In this document: piece by piece, positions 12,277 to 19,272 of the stretch | How positions within the stretch are numbered: position 1 is the stretch's first letter | Layout: each line of letters opens with the position of its first letter | Source: SHLQ01 sp964610745 | Lineage (GTDB): Bacteria; Actinomycetota; Acidimicrobiia; Acidimicrobiales; SHLQ01 | Direction: 5' to 3' | Assembly (NCBI GenBank): GCA_964610745.1 | Contig: CAZSYL010000068.1 | Coordinates: 1-19,272 of the forward strand | Length of the DNA stretch: 19,272 nt | Notes under the pieces: model-generated | What the model was told of the DNA's origin: nothing | Seen by the model: only the letters and a program-made list of their open reading frames with translations | The model's database searches: none | Program-made: the position numbers and the translations under genes

Positions 12277-13253
12277 TGACCAGGTCGCCACATCCACGTC
12301 GGTGGGGAATGAGCGTGCCGCTCAACGACGGACCGCTTCACGCGCAACGTGCTCACATCGAGCAACTCGAGGCAAACGGCTACACCGACCTCTGGTCGGC
12401 TGAGGCAATGGGCGTCGACGGCTTGTCGCCATTGCTGCTTGGGTCTCAGTGGGCTCCATCGATGCGTCTTGGCACGGCAATCCTCCCGGCCTTCACCCGC
12501 GGTCCGGCGCTGATGGCGCAGACGATCGCTGGCATGTGCGAGGCGGCTCCAGGTCGGTTTGTAGCCGGCATTGGCACGTCGTCGAACGTCATTGTCGAGA
12601 ACTGGAACGCCGTCGAGTTTTCCGAACCGTACAAGAGGACCCGAGATCTTGTCCGGTTCCTTCGGGTCGCGTTGACTGGCGAAAAGGTCACCGAGACCTA
12701 TGACACCTTCGACATCAAGGGGTTTCGTCTGATGGCCACGATCGACGAGCAGCCAAAGATCCTGGTGGCAGCGCTTCGACAGGGCATGTTGAAGATGGCC
12801 GGACGCGAGGCCGATGGAGCCATTCTCAACTGGCTCGCTCCAAAGGATCTGGAAACGATCGTGCCGATCGTGCGCGGAGAGAACCCGGATGCCGAGCTCG
12901 CCGCGCGTCTCTTTGTGATCCCGACCGAGGACGCCGAGACAGCTCGGAACATTGCTCGTTTTGTTATGGGCATTTACATCAATGTGCCGGTGTACCGCGC
13001 CTTTCACGAGTGGATGGGCAGGACCGATGCGCTCAGCGAGCATTGGGACTTATGGGCAGCTGGAGATCGCAAAGGCGCAATGGCGGCGATCGGTGACGAG
13101 GTCATCGACGATCTCGTGATCCATGGCAGCGCTGAACAATGCAAGGCAAGAATCAACGAGTATCTCGACGCCGGGATCGATACCGCAGCGTTAGCGATCG
13201 TGCCAGGATCGGGCACCAGCGATGCCGACGCGATCGACATGTTGGCACCGTAG
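12276..13253 (+). CDS. LLM-class (F420-dependent type) oxidoreductase
   Basis: This 325-residue luciferase-like monooxygenase-fold protein (TIM barrel) has GYTDLWSAEAMGVDGLSPL (35-53), MRLGTAILPAFTRGPALMAQ (63-82), PGRFVAGIGTSSNVIVENW (92-110) with YKRTRDLVRFLR, and a C-terminal HGSAEQCKARINEYLDAGID. This pattern is typical of actinobacterial enzymes using coenzyme F420 or flavin. The substrate cannot be read from the sequence. The gene begins inside the YqeY stop codon (TGATG at 12274-12278), so the pair is co-translated, though no functional link is known. Confidence 0.88.
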   Translation: MTRSPHPRRWGMSVPLNDGPLHAQRAHIEQLEANGYTDLWSAEAMGVDGLSPLLLGSQWAPSMRLGTAILPAFTRGPALMAQTIAGMCEAAPGRFVAGIGTSSNVIVENWNAVEFSEPYKRTRDLVRFLRVALTGEKVTETYDTFDIKGFRLMATIDEQPKILVAALRQGMLKMAGREADGAILNWLAPKDLETIVPIVRGENPDAELAARLFVIPTEDAETARNIARFVMGIYINVPVYRAFHEWMGRTDALSEHWDLWAAGDRKGAMAAIGDEVIDDLVIHGSAEQCKARINEYLDAGIDTAALAIVPGSGTSDADAIDMLAP

Positions 13254-13278
13254 GCTGCAGTAGTTCGCGGTCGATCTC

Positions 13279-13361
13279 AGGGAATTGACGCGTTATCGAT
13301 TCCCTCGTTGGCGGCCACTTGTCACAAGCACTTCAGCGACATTGAACGGCGTTCGCGCCGT
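13279..13361. other. Two hairpins in the LLM-RND intergenic region
   Basis: AGGGAAT (13279-13285) and ATTCCCT (13299-13305) form a 7-bp stem with a 13-base loop. ACGGCG-TTCG-CGCCGT (13346-13361) is a perfect 6-bp stem with a TTCG tetraloop, 28 bases before the RND start codon. Neither has a T-tract. The first may help end the upstream transcript; the second could be a leader structure. Confidence 0.35.
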
Positions 13362-13388
13362 ACAGTCGAAGAAAAGAGAGGGGCTGTT

Positions 13389-16127
13389 ATGCTTGCGAAG
13401 TTCGTCAACGTTTTCGCTTCAAGGCCGTTGCAATCGGTCGGTCTGTGGCTGATCATCGTCATTTTCGGCGCACTGTCATTCCTGGTGTTTCTCCCACGCG
13501 AGGGCTTCCCACCAGTGGATGCGCCAATCGCTATTGGTGCCGGAGCGTTTTTCGTCGACGACCAAGAGTTGGTTGACTCCGAGGTCACCTCGCCTCTCGC
13601 CGATGCGATCGTGGCACGCGAAGAGGTCGAGAGCATCCTCAGTTTCAGCCAGCCCTCTTCCTTTTCGGTGATCGCAAACCTCGCCTCCGGAGTCTCGAGC
13701 GTCGAAGGCGCGGCGATCATCGATGAAGTGATCGCGGCGGGGGATTTTCCGCAAGAGGCTCAGTTCTTCACCCAGTCGATCAACGCGGCGCGCTTCAATG
13801 GCGAGTTCGATTTGCTGATCGGCGTGTTCGGCCCGGTAGACGCGAGCTCCGAGGAGCTCGAAGCAGCCGCCAACGCCATCGTCGGCGACATCGAGCATCC
13901 CGACATCGAGTCTGCTGTCGTGGACGACCAGCTCGACACCGGACTAAATCCCGCCACGGGCGAAGAGGTCACGGTCCAGACCGACTTCAACCTACTCACC
14001 GATTCCGACCGAGAATTTCGTCCATCGATCGCCATTGGCGTCAACGCAAACTCGGGTGTCGACTCGATCGCCATTCGCGATGCTGCCCAGGAGAGCCTCG
14101 ACGAGGCTCGGGCGAATCTTCCCGAGGGCTTTACAGCGATCGTCGCGATCGACGCCGCGAGAATCGTTGAACAGCAGATCTCGTCGCTCCAAAGCAACGT
14201 TCTCCTCGGTGTGCTCGTAGTCGCCGTTGTTGCGCTCTTCCTCATTTCGTGGCGGGCATCGATCATCACCACCCTGTTCCTCTTCACCGTGCTCGCAGCC
14301 TCGGTGGGCGCCTTGTTCCTCGTCGGCATCACCTTGAACACCATCTCGTTGTTCGCGCTGATTCTCGCACTCGGCCTCTTCGTCGACGATGCCATCGTGA
14401 TAACCGAATCAATAGACGCGTTCAGAGACGACGAGGAAGACGAAGGCGACGAAGCTGAACAGGATCTCTCCGTCATTCGTCGCGCCATCAAACGTGTAGG
14501 AGCGGCGAGCGCCTCGGGCACGATGACCACCGTTCTCGTATTCGCACCAATGCTGCTCATCGGCGGCATTCTCGGCGGGTTCATTCGAATACTGCCGGTC
14601 ACCATCATCTTGGCGCTGATCATCTCGCTGGTGCTGTCGTTTATCTTCATCCCGGTCGCTGCTCGCTTCCTCACCCTTCGGGCGCCGAAGGCAAATGGTC
14701 CTGTTGTGCGCGCCGAAGAGAAGTTGGCCGAGATGGTGGCTTCTCTGCCCGCCGCTCGCGGTGCCCGGGGCACGATCATTGGAGTCACCGGCTTCATCTT
14801 TTCGTTTGTCCTGGCAGGAATTGGTCTTGCGGTCTTTGCTCCCCAGGTCGGCTTCAACATCTTCCCGGCGCTGAAGGATTCGACCGCGATTGGTTTCGAG
14901 ATCACCTATGACCCTGGGACCGACATCGAGTCAGCGCGAGAGATCGCGCTCGAGGTCAACGAAGCAGCCGAGGAGATCATCGGCGAAGAACTCGTACAGG
15001 GCTATCTCTTCTTTGGAACGGCGCAGTCTGCGCTTGGTCAGTACGACCTCACGCCGATTGGAGGCCGTCCAAAGGCGTCGGAGATTATCGAGGAGTTGCA
15101 GCCCGTGGCTGACGGTCTCGATGGGGCGCGAATCGTTTTCGCCGGTGCTGGCGGAGGGCCGCCCGAGGCGCTGTTCCCGTTCACCATGCAGGTGTTCGGC
15201 GAGGACCTCGACACGATCACGGCCGCTGCAGAATCGCTCCGCAACGAGATCAACGGCGAAACGCTCACGCTCGGCAACGGCGACGAGATCCAAGTCATCG
15301 AGAGCCTCGTGGCGCTCGGCGATGTGGTCGCGCGCGACTGGCAAGGGGTGGGCGACGGGCAACGGTATGTCGAGGTGCGCGCCCGTTTCGACAGCAGCGA
15401 CGTCACGACGGTCACCGGAGCTGCGCAGGAGTTCTTCGAAGATGAAACCCGCTTTGGCCCAGCCCAGCTGGCTGAGCTGGGCCTCGCCGAAGATGCGCTC
15501 GGATTCGACTTCGGTTTCGAATCTGACAACCAGGAAGCGTTCGCAGCAGTCCCGGTTGCCTTTACGGTTGCGCTCGTCGCGATGGCGATTCTGCTCATTA
15601 TCCAATTCCGGTCGAGCACGCAGTGGATGCTGGTCTTCACGGCGATTCCGTTCAGCTTCTTTGGCATGTTCGGCGGTCTGCTCATCACCGACAACCCACT
15701 GAGTTTCTTTGTCATGTTGGGCGTGCTGGGTCTGATCGGTATTGCGGTGAACAACTCGATTCTGCTGGTCGACTTTGCCAATCAGGAACGAGCGCTCGGC
15801 TCGGAGATGAACGCCGCGATTGCGACCGCATTGCGCCGCCGTTTTCGACCTCTGGTCGCCACGTCGCTCACGACCGTCGGTGGCCTTTTGCCGCTAGCGC
15901 TCAGCGATCCGTTCTGGGAAGCTCTCGCCTTCACGATCATCTTCGGACTGCTTTCGAGCACCTTCCTCGTGATCGTCTCGTTCCCGTACTACTACCTGGC
16001 CCTCGAGAAGATTCGCGAACGAGTCCCCGGTCGGGGCCTCCCTCTCCTGGCTCGCAGCGGAATTATGGTCGCTGTCCTCGCAGCAATCGGAGCAGCCCTG
16101 TTCGGCTTGGCTTCCCTCGCCGGCTAG
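13389..16127 (+). CDS. RND-superfamily efflux permease (AcrB/HAE-like)
   Basis: A 913-residue inner-membrane transporter, somewhat shorter than AcrB (about 1,040). TM1 is near residues 15-35. A large extracytoplasmic loop follows, then the first TM block (about 270-430) with GLFVDDAIVITES (329-341), whose paired Asp333-Asp334 match the AcrB proton-relay aspartates. A strongly acidic linker (DDEEDEGDEAEQD, about 347-359) is unusual. After a second extracytoplasmic loop comes the second TM block with NNSILLVDFAN, which has Asn where AcrB has the relay lysine, as in some RND subfamilies. It should use the proton gradient to export drugs, lipids or other small molecules. No periplasmic adaptor or outer-membrane partner gene is adjacent. 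ATG 13389 is chosen for its AGAGAGGGG ribosome-binding site; an in-frame codon at 13308 is less likely. Confidence 0.9.
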   Translation: MLAKFVNVFASRPLQSVGLWLIIVIFGALSFLVFLPREGFPPVDAPIAIGAGAFFVDDQELVDSEVTSPLADAIVAREEVESILSFSQPSSFSVIANLASGVSSVEGAAIIDEVIAAGDFPQEAQFFTQSINAARFNGEFDLLIGVFGPVDASSEELEAAANAIVGDIEHPDIESAVVDDQLDTGLNPATGEEVTVQTDFNLLTDSDREFRPSIAIGVNANSGVDSIAIRDAAQESLDEARANLPEGFTAIVAIDAARIVEQQISSLQSNVLLGVLVVAVVALFLISWRASIITTLFLFTVLAASVGALFLVGITLNTISLFALILALGLFVDDAIVITESIDAFRDDEEDEGDEAEQDLSVIRRAIKRVGAASASGTMTTVLVFAPMLLIGGILGGFIRILPVTIILALIISLVLSFIFIPVAARFLTLRAPKANGPVVRAEEKLAEMVASLPAARGARGTIIGVTGFIFSFVLAGIGLAVFAPQVGFNIFPALKDSTAIGFEITYDPGTDIESAREIALEVNEAAEEIIGEELVQGYLFFGTAQSALGQYDLTPIGGRPKASEIIEELQPVADGLDGARIVFAGAGGGPPEALFPFTMQVFGEDLDTITAAAESLRNEINGETLTLGNGDEIQVIESLVALGDVVARDWQGVGDGQRYVEVRARFDSSDVTTVTGAAQEFFEDETRFGPAQLAELGLAEDALGFDFGFESDNQEAFAAVPVAFTVALVAMAILLIIQFRSSTQWMLVFTAIPFSFFGMFGGLLITDNPLSFFVMLGVLGLIGIAVNNSILLVDFANQERALGSEMNAAIATALRRRFRPLVATSLTTVGGLLPLALSDPFWEALAFTIIFGLLSSTFLVIVSFPYYYLALEKIRERVPGRGLPLLARSGIMVAVLAAIGAALFGLASLAG

Positions 16128-16151
16128 GTCCCCAGCCCACCTCTGTGTTGT

Positions 16152-16169
16152 GGGTCACATCTGTGATCC
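16152..16169. terminator. Hairpin between the RND permease and trpB2 genes
   Basis: GGGTCAC (16152-16158) and GTGATCC (16163-16169) pair over 7 bp in RNA (one G-U) with a 4-base loop, 24 bases after the RND stop and 37 before the trpB2 start. There is no T-tract, so it could equally be an operator. Confidence 0.3.
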
Positions 16170-16205
16170 GCGAGAATGACCTCCCCACTAGCGAGGAGTC
16201 CGGAG

Positions 16206-17564
16206 ATGGAACAGCACAAGTATCTTTTGCCCGAAGACAAGATGCCGACACAGTGGTACAACGTCGTTCCAGATTTGCCAGAACCTCCGGCCCCAGCGCT
16301 GCACCCGGGCACGCTAGAACCAGCAGGACCTGAGGATTTCGCACCCCTGTTTCCAATGGACCTCATCATGCAGGAGGTCTCTCAGGACAGCTATATCGAT
16401 ATCCCTGAAGAGGTTCAGGAGATCTACAAGATCTGGCGTCCATCACCACTCTTTCGAGCCCGACGCCTCGAGAAACTTCTCGATACACCGGCCAAGATCT
16501 TCTACAAGTACGAAGGCGTCAGCCCCGCTGGCTCGCATAAGCCGAACACCTCTGTGCCTCAGGCCTATTACAACGCCAAGGCGGGTATCAAGAAGCTCAC
16601 GACCGAGACTGGTGCCGGGCAATGGGGATCGTCGCTCGCGTTTGCCTGCGCACAGTTTGGGATGGAGTGCGAGGTCTGGCAGGTCGCTGCGAGCTATAGG
16701 CAAAAGCCGTACCGCAAGACCATGATGGAGGTCTGGGGCGCCACTGTTCACCCGAGTCCTTCAGAGGTAACCGAGTACGGTCGTTCGTTGCTCGCTGAGA
16801 ACCCCGATCACACCGGAAGCCTCGGCATCGCGATTTCAGAGGCCGTTGGTGAGGCTGCTCCGCATGAGGATGTGCGCTATGCCCTCGGCAGCGTGCTCAA
16901 CCACGTGCTCATGCACCAAACGATCATCGGCGAAGAAGCGCTTCTTCAGATGGAGATGGCTGGCGAAACGCCAGATGTTCTGGTGGGTTGTACCGGTGGA
17001 GGATCAAACTTCGGCGGTCTGTCCTTTCCGTTCCTGCGCGAGAAGATGAAGGGCAACATGGATCCAACGATCCGTTGCGTCGAACCCGCAGCGTGCCCAA
17101 CGCTGACCAAGGGCGAGTTCCGGTACGACTTCGGCGACTCCGCCGGCATGACGCCGCTCATGAAGATGCACACCCTTGGCCACAACTTTGTGCCCGATCC
17201 CATCCACGCTGGCGGACTCCGCTATCACGGAATGGCCCCGCTGGTCAGCCACATTTATGACCTAGGTCTCGTCGAGGCGATTTCGATTGGCCAGACCGAG
17301 TGTTTCTCCAGCGCACTGACCTTTGCTAAGACCGAGGGCATTGTTCCGGCCCCCGAACCTACTCATGCCATCGCCGCGGCGATTCGTGAAGCGAACAAGG
17401 CCAAGGAGACCGGCGAAGAGACCGTCATTCTGACAGCTCTCTGCGGACACGGGCACCTCGACCTCGCGAGCTATGAAGCCTTCCTCTCAGGAGAGATGGT
17501 CGACTATGACTTGTCCGACGACACGATCGCCGAAGCAATGGCGCAGGTCCCGGTTATCTCGTAG
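16206..17564 (+). CDS. trpB: TrpB-like PLP enzyme (tryptophan synthase beta chain, TrpB2 type)
   Basis: A 452-residue TrpB2-family protein. It opens with the long N-terminal extension typical of TrpB2 (PTQWYNVVPDLPEPPAPALHPG). The PLP lysine lies in SPAGSHKPNTSVPQAYYNA, followed by TETGAGQWGSSLA, the phosphate-binding GCTGGGSNFGG, and a C-terminal TALCGHGHLDL. TrpB2 condenses indole with serine to make tryptophan without an obligate TrpA partner, and no trpA or other trp gene is adjacent, so indole salvage or another beta-replacement is possible. ATG 16206 is preferred because GAGGAG (16194-16199) lies 6-7 bases upstream; an in-frame ATG at 16176 would place that motif inside the gene. Confidence 0.9.
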   Translation: MEQHKYLLPEDKMPTQWYNVVPDLPEPPAPALHPGTLEPAGPEDFAPLFPMDLIMQEVSQDSYIDIPEEVQEIYKIWRPSPLFRARRLEKLLDTPAKIFYKYEGVSPAGSHKPNTSVPQAYYNAKAGIKKLTTETGAGQWGSSLAFACAQFGMECEVWQVAASYRQKPYRKTMMEVWGATVHPSPSEVTEYGRSLLAENPDHTGSLGIAISEAVGEAAPHEDVRYALGSVLNHVLMHQTIIGEEALLQMEMAGETPDVLVGCTGGGSNFGGLSFPFLREKMKGNMDPTIRCVEPAACPTLTKGEFRYDFGDSAGMTPLMKMHTLGHNFVPDPIHAGGLRYHGMAPLVSHIYDLGLVEAISIGQTECFSSALTFAKTEGIVPAPEPTHAIAAAIREANKAKETGEETVILTALCGHGHLDLASYEAFLSGEMVDYDLSDDTIAEAMAQVPVIS

Positions 17565-17605
17565 TTGACCTTCGTCCAGCTGCGAGCGAGAAAAATCCGA
17601 TCATC

Positions 17606-17632
17606 TGTCCGATTCGGAGATTGTTATTCGTC
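17606..17632 (+). promoter_or_regulatory. Candidate ECF-type promoter
   Basis: TGTCCGA (17606-17612), a 16-bp spacer and CGTC (17629-17632) resemble an extracytoplasmic-function promoter; CGTC is a common ECF -10 core. It lies about 48 bases upstream of the DGPF/YCII gene, whose neighbour encodes an ECF42 sigma factor, so autoregulation is plausible. Confidence 0.4.
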
Positions 17633-17679
17633 GTAGGAGCAACAACACATCTGAGCCGGACTCAGGAAAGGAAAACAAC

Positions 17680-18033
17680 ATGAAGTACGCATTGCTTCTT
17701 TACTCAGCCGAGGACGCAGGTCCACAAGGCGAGCAAGAGATGATGGAGGAGATGCCGAAGTGGTTCTCCTACACCGAAGAGCTCGACCAGGCCGGAGCGA
17801 ACCTTGGAGGCGAGGCGTTGCTGCCTGCCGCCATGGCGACGACGCTTCAGGTTCGCGACGGTCAGCGAATGACGACCGATGGTCCCTTTGCCGAAACCAA
17901 GGAGGTCCTCGGCGGCTTCTACATCATCGAGGCCCCCGATCTTGACGCGGCTCTGGCCTGGGCCGAGAAGGTCCCCTCAGCGCCATACGGCTCGGTTGAG
18001 GTGCGTCCTGTGATGGAGATTCCGGACGCCTGA
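17680..18033 (+). CDS. DGPF-type YCII-related protein
   Basis: This 117-residue protein of the YCII/DGPF family has MKYALLLYSAEDAG at the start, a helix MPKWFSYTEELDQAGANLGG, the eponymous DGPFAETKEVLGGFYIIEA, and LAWAEKVPSAPYGSVEVRP. These small ferredoxin-like-fold proteins are typically encoded beside ECF42 sigma factors, as here, where 18 bases separate the genes. Their biochemical role is unclear. AGGAAAGGA at 17664-17672, about seven bases before the ATG, is a strong ribosome-binding site. Confidence 0.9.
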   Translation: MKYALLLYSAEDAGPQGEQEMMEEMPKWFSYTEELDQAGANLGGEALLPAAMATTLQVRDGQRMTTDGPFAETKEVLGGFYIIEAPDLDAALAWAEKVPSAPYGSVEVRPVMEIPDA

Positions 18034-18051
18034 GACCTGTCGGTCATCCCC

Positions 18052-19272
18052 ATGGACCTCGCTGAAGTTTTCCGCACCGAATGGCCACGGCTCGTGGCTG
18101 TTCTGGTGCGGGACTTTGGTGATATCCAGCTCGCGGAGGACTGCGCCCAAGAGGCGTTTGTTCAAGCGAGCAAGAGGTGGAGGACGATCGACGACGTCCC
18201 GGATCGACCCGGGGCGTGGTTGACGACGACCGGTCGGCGAAAAGCACTCGACATCGTCCGACGCTCATCGTCCTATGAGGACAAGCTTGCCGAGCTTGAG
18301 GTGCGCGCAAGGCGTGGGCCGCGGGGCAGCGGCGGTTCGGAACTACTCGATGAGCAGTTGGCACTGTTGTTGGGTTGTTGCCACCCAGCGCTCAATCTGG
18401 AGGCCCAGGTTGCCCTCACGCTCCGACTGGTCGCTGGATTGACTACCGAGCAGATTGCTCGCGGATTTCTCGTTGATACAACGACGATGAGTAAGCGAAT
18501 TACACGGGCCAAAGCCAAGATCCGCCAGGCTGGTATTCCGTTCCGAGCGGTCGATCAGGACACGCTCCGGGAGCGGCTAGACGCGGTGCAGCAGGTGATC
18601 TATCTGATCTTCACCGAGGGACACGCCAGCGGCAGCACCGAAGGATTTGTTCGAGGCGACCTGTGCGATGAGGCAGCGTGGCTTTCATCGCTGCTCACCA
18701 AACTCGTTGCCGAAGACACCGAAGCACACGGACTTCACGCGCTGATTCTGCTCACCGATGCCCGGCGGTCGACCCGCGTTGACGAGAACGGTGTTCCGGT
18801 GCTGCTCGAAGACCAGGATCGCTCACTATGGGATCGCGACAAGATCGCTGCCGGTCTTGGCTCGCTTAGCGCAGCTCGCCAAACCGGTTCACTAGGATCG
18901 ATTGGACTGCAGGCGTTGATCGCATCGTTTCACGCGACGGCGCCAACGTTTGCTGCAACCGACTGGCCCCGAATTGTTCGAACTTATGACCTCTTGCTCC
19001 GCCTGACCAACAGCGATGTGATCGCGCTGAACAGAGCTGTTGCCATCAGCTACGCCCGCAGCCCTGAGGATGGGCTGGCCGCAATCGACGCGCTCGGAGA
19101 TTCGCTCGATGGTTACCTCTACCTGCACAGCGCACGAGCTGAGCTGCAGCGTCGTCTCGGCCAGCACCGTGAGGCTCGCGAAAGCTACGACGCTGCGCTT
19201 GCCTGTCAGCCGTCACTGGCAGAACGGTCGTTTCTCGAATCGCGGCTTTCATCGTTGCCAGCGTCGAAGTGA
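18052..19272 (+). CDS. ECF42-family RNA polymerase sigma factor with C-terminal extension
   Basis: A 406-residue sigma factor. Region 2 is near residues 8-75 (FRTEWPRLVAVLVRDFGDIQ, LAEDCAQEAFVQA, RPGAWLTTTGRRKALDIVRR). Region 4 is near 110-160 (ALTLRLVAGLTTEQIARGFL, then TTTMSKRITRAKAKIR). A roughly 240-residue C-terminal extension follows, with YLIFTEGHASG and an end rich in TPR-like helices (SARAELQRRLGQHREARESY), diagnostic of ECF42. There is no anti-sigma gene nearby; in this group the extension itself is thought to control activity. It follows the DGPF gene by 18 bases, the standard pairing. The stop codon is the last three bases of the window, so the gene is complete. No clear Shine-Dalgarno sequence precedes ATG 18052. 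Confidence 0.92.
   Translation: MDLAEVFRTEWPRLVAVLVRDFGDIQLAEDCAQEAFVQASKRWRTIDDVPDRPGAWLTTTGRRKALDIVRRSSSYEDKLAELEVRARRGPRGSGGSELLDEQLALLLGCCHPALNLEAQVALTLRLVAGLTTEQIARGFLVDTTTMSKRITRAKAKIRQAGIPFRAVDQDTLRERLDAVQQVIYLIFTEGHASGSTEGFVRGDLCDEAAWLSSLLTKLVAEDTEAHGLHALILLTDARRSTRVDENGVPVLLEDQDRSLWDRDKIAAGLGSLSAARQTGSLGSIGLQALIASFHATAPTFAATDWPRIVRTYDLLLRLTNSDVIALNRAVAISYARSPEDGLAAIDALGDSLDGYLYLHSARAELQRRLGQHREARESYDAALACQPSLAERSFLESRLSSLPASK

Noticed and set aside
12165..13043. 292-aa open frame on the minus strand
   Set aside because: It is antisense to the YqeY-like and LLM oxidoreductase genes, which have clear family motifs. No motif is visible in the antisense product.
13760..14905. 381-aa open frame on the minus strand
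   Set aside because: It lies wholly within the RND permease gene. Its Ser/Thr/Met/Arg-rich composition is typical of antisense reading of membrane-protein codons, with no domain seen.
1..19272. tRNA, rRNA or known riboswitch
   Set aside because: No cloverleaf with a TTC-A T-loop, no rRNA-like stretch and no recognisable riboswitch core was seen on either strand by eye. A covariance-model search would be decisive.

Overview
The window looks like a chromosomal stretch of a moderately high-GC Actinomycetota bacterium, most likely an aquatic lineage near Acidimicrobiia; that placement is inferred. Supporting it are an actinobacterial HTH plus Clp-N gene pair, a mycothiol S-conjugate amidase-like (Mca) protein, an LLM-class F420-type oxidoreductase and an ECF42-type sigma factor with a DGPF/YCII partner. 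No rRNA, tRNA, CRISPR array, IS element or phage structural gene was seen. There are two 100-N scaffold gaps (1597-1696 and 9526-9625). The first is artificial, because its two flanks are the same 55 bases.

Layout. 1-905: a small HTH protein overlapping a Clp N-terminal-domain protein whose last ~35 codons have slipped out of frame. 902-1962: a fructosamine-kinase-family enzyme interrupted by the false gap. 1960-2041: a cluster of palindromic GGGGT/ACCCC repeats between convergent genes, which also encodes the last residues of the next protein. 1991-5324 (minus strand): a tight three-gene operon with 4-bp ATGA overlaps, encoding a PRPP-synthetase-like enzyme, a NAMPT (NadV) family enzyme and a SLOG-macro domain fusion. 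5325-5440: its control region, with a strong sigma70-type promoter covered by two GTCAnnnTGAC palindromes. 5441-6139 (plus): a divergent NrtR-type regulator with a dead Nudix box. 6204-8725: an MgtE/SLC41-like cation transporter and a duplicated PhoU-TrkA_C protein. 8751-9029 (minus): a two-TM small protein. About 9161-10263: Mca-like amidase (gapped) and an SCP2-like protein. 10260-10874 (minus): a nuclease-like lipoprotein. 10989-11201 (minus) and 11482-11787 (plus): small proteins of unknown function. 11827-13253: YqeY-like protein and LLM oxidoreductase. 13389-16127: RND efflux permease. 16206-17564: TrpB2. 17680-19272: DGPF/YCII protein and ECF42 sigma factor.

The most interesting region is 1991-6139. 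It reads as a self-contained NAD/ADP-ribose module. A macro domain acts on ADP-ribosyl or O-acetyl-ADP-ribose groups, and a SLOG domain fused to it may sense a nucleotide. A Prs-like plus NAMPT-like pair makes NMN, or possibly NAD directly from ADP-ribose as in the phage NARP1 pathway. An NrtR-like repressor, whose family responds to ADP-ribose or related nucleotides, sits divergently over paired operators. The prs-nadV-nrtR association is known; the translationally coupled SLOG-macro fusion is the unusual part. The remaining genes are ordinary housekeeping and transport genes in short, tightly packed operons.
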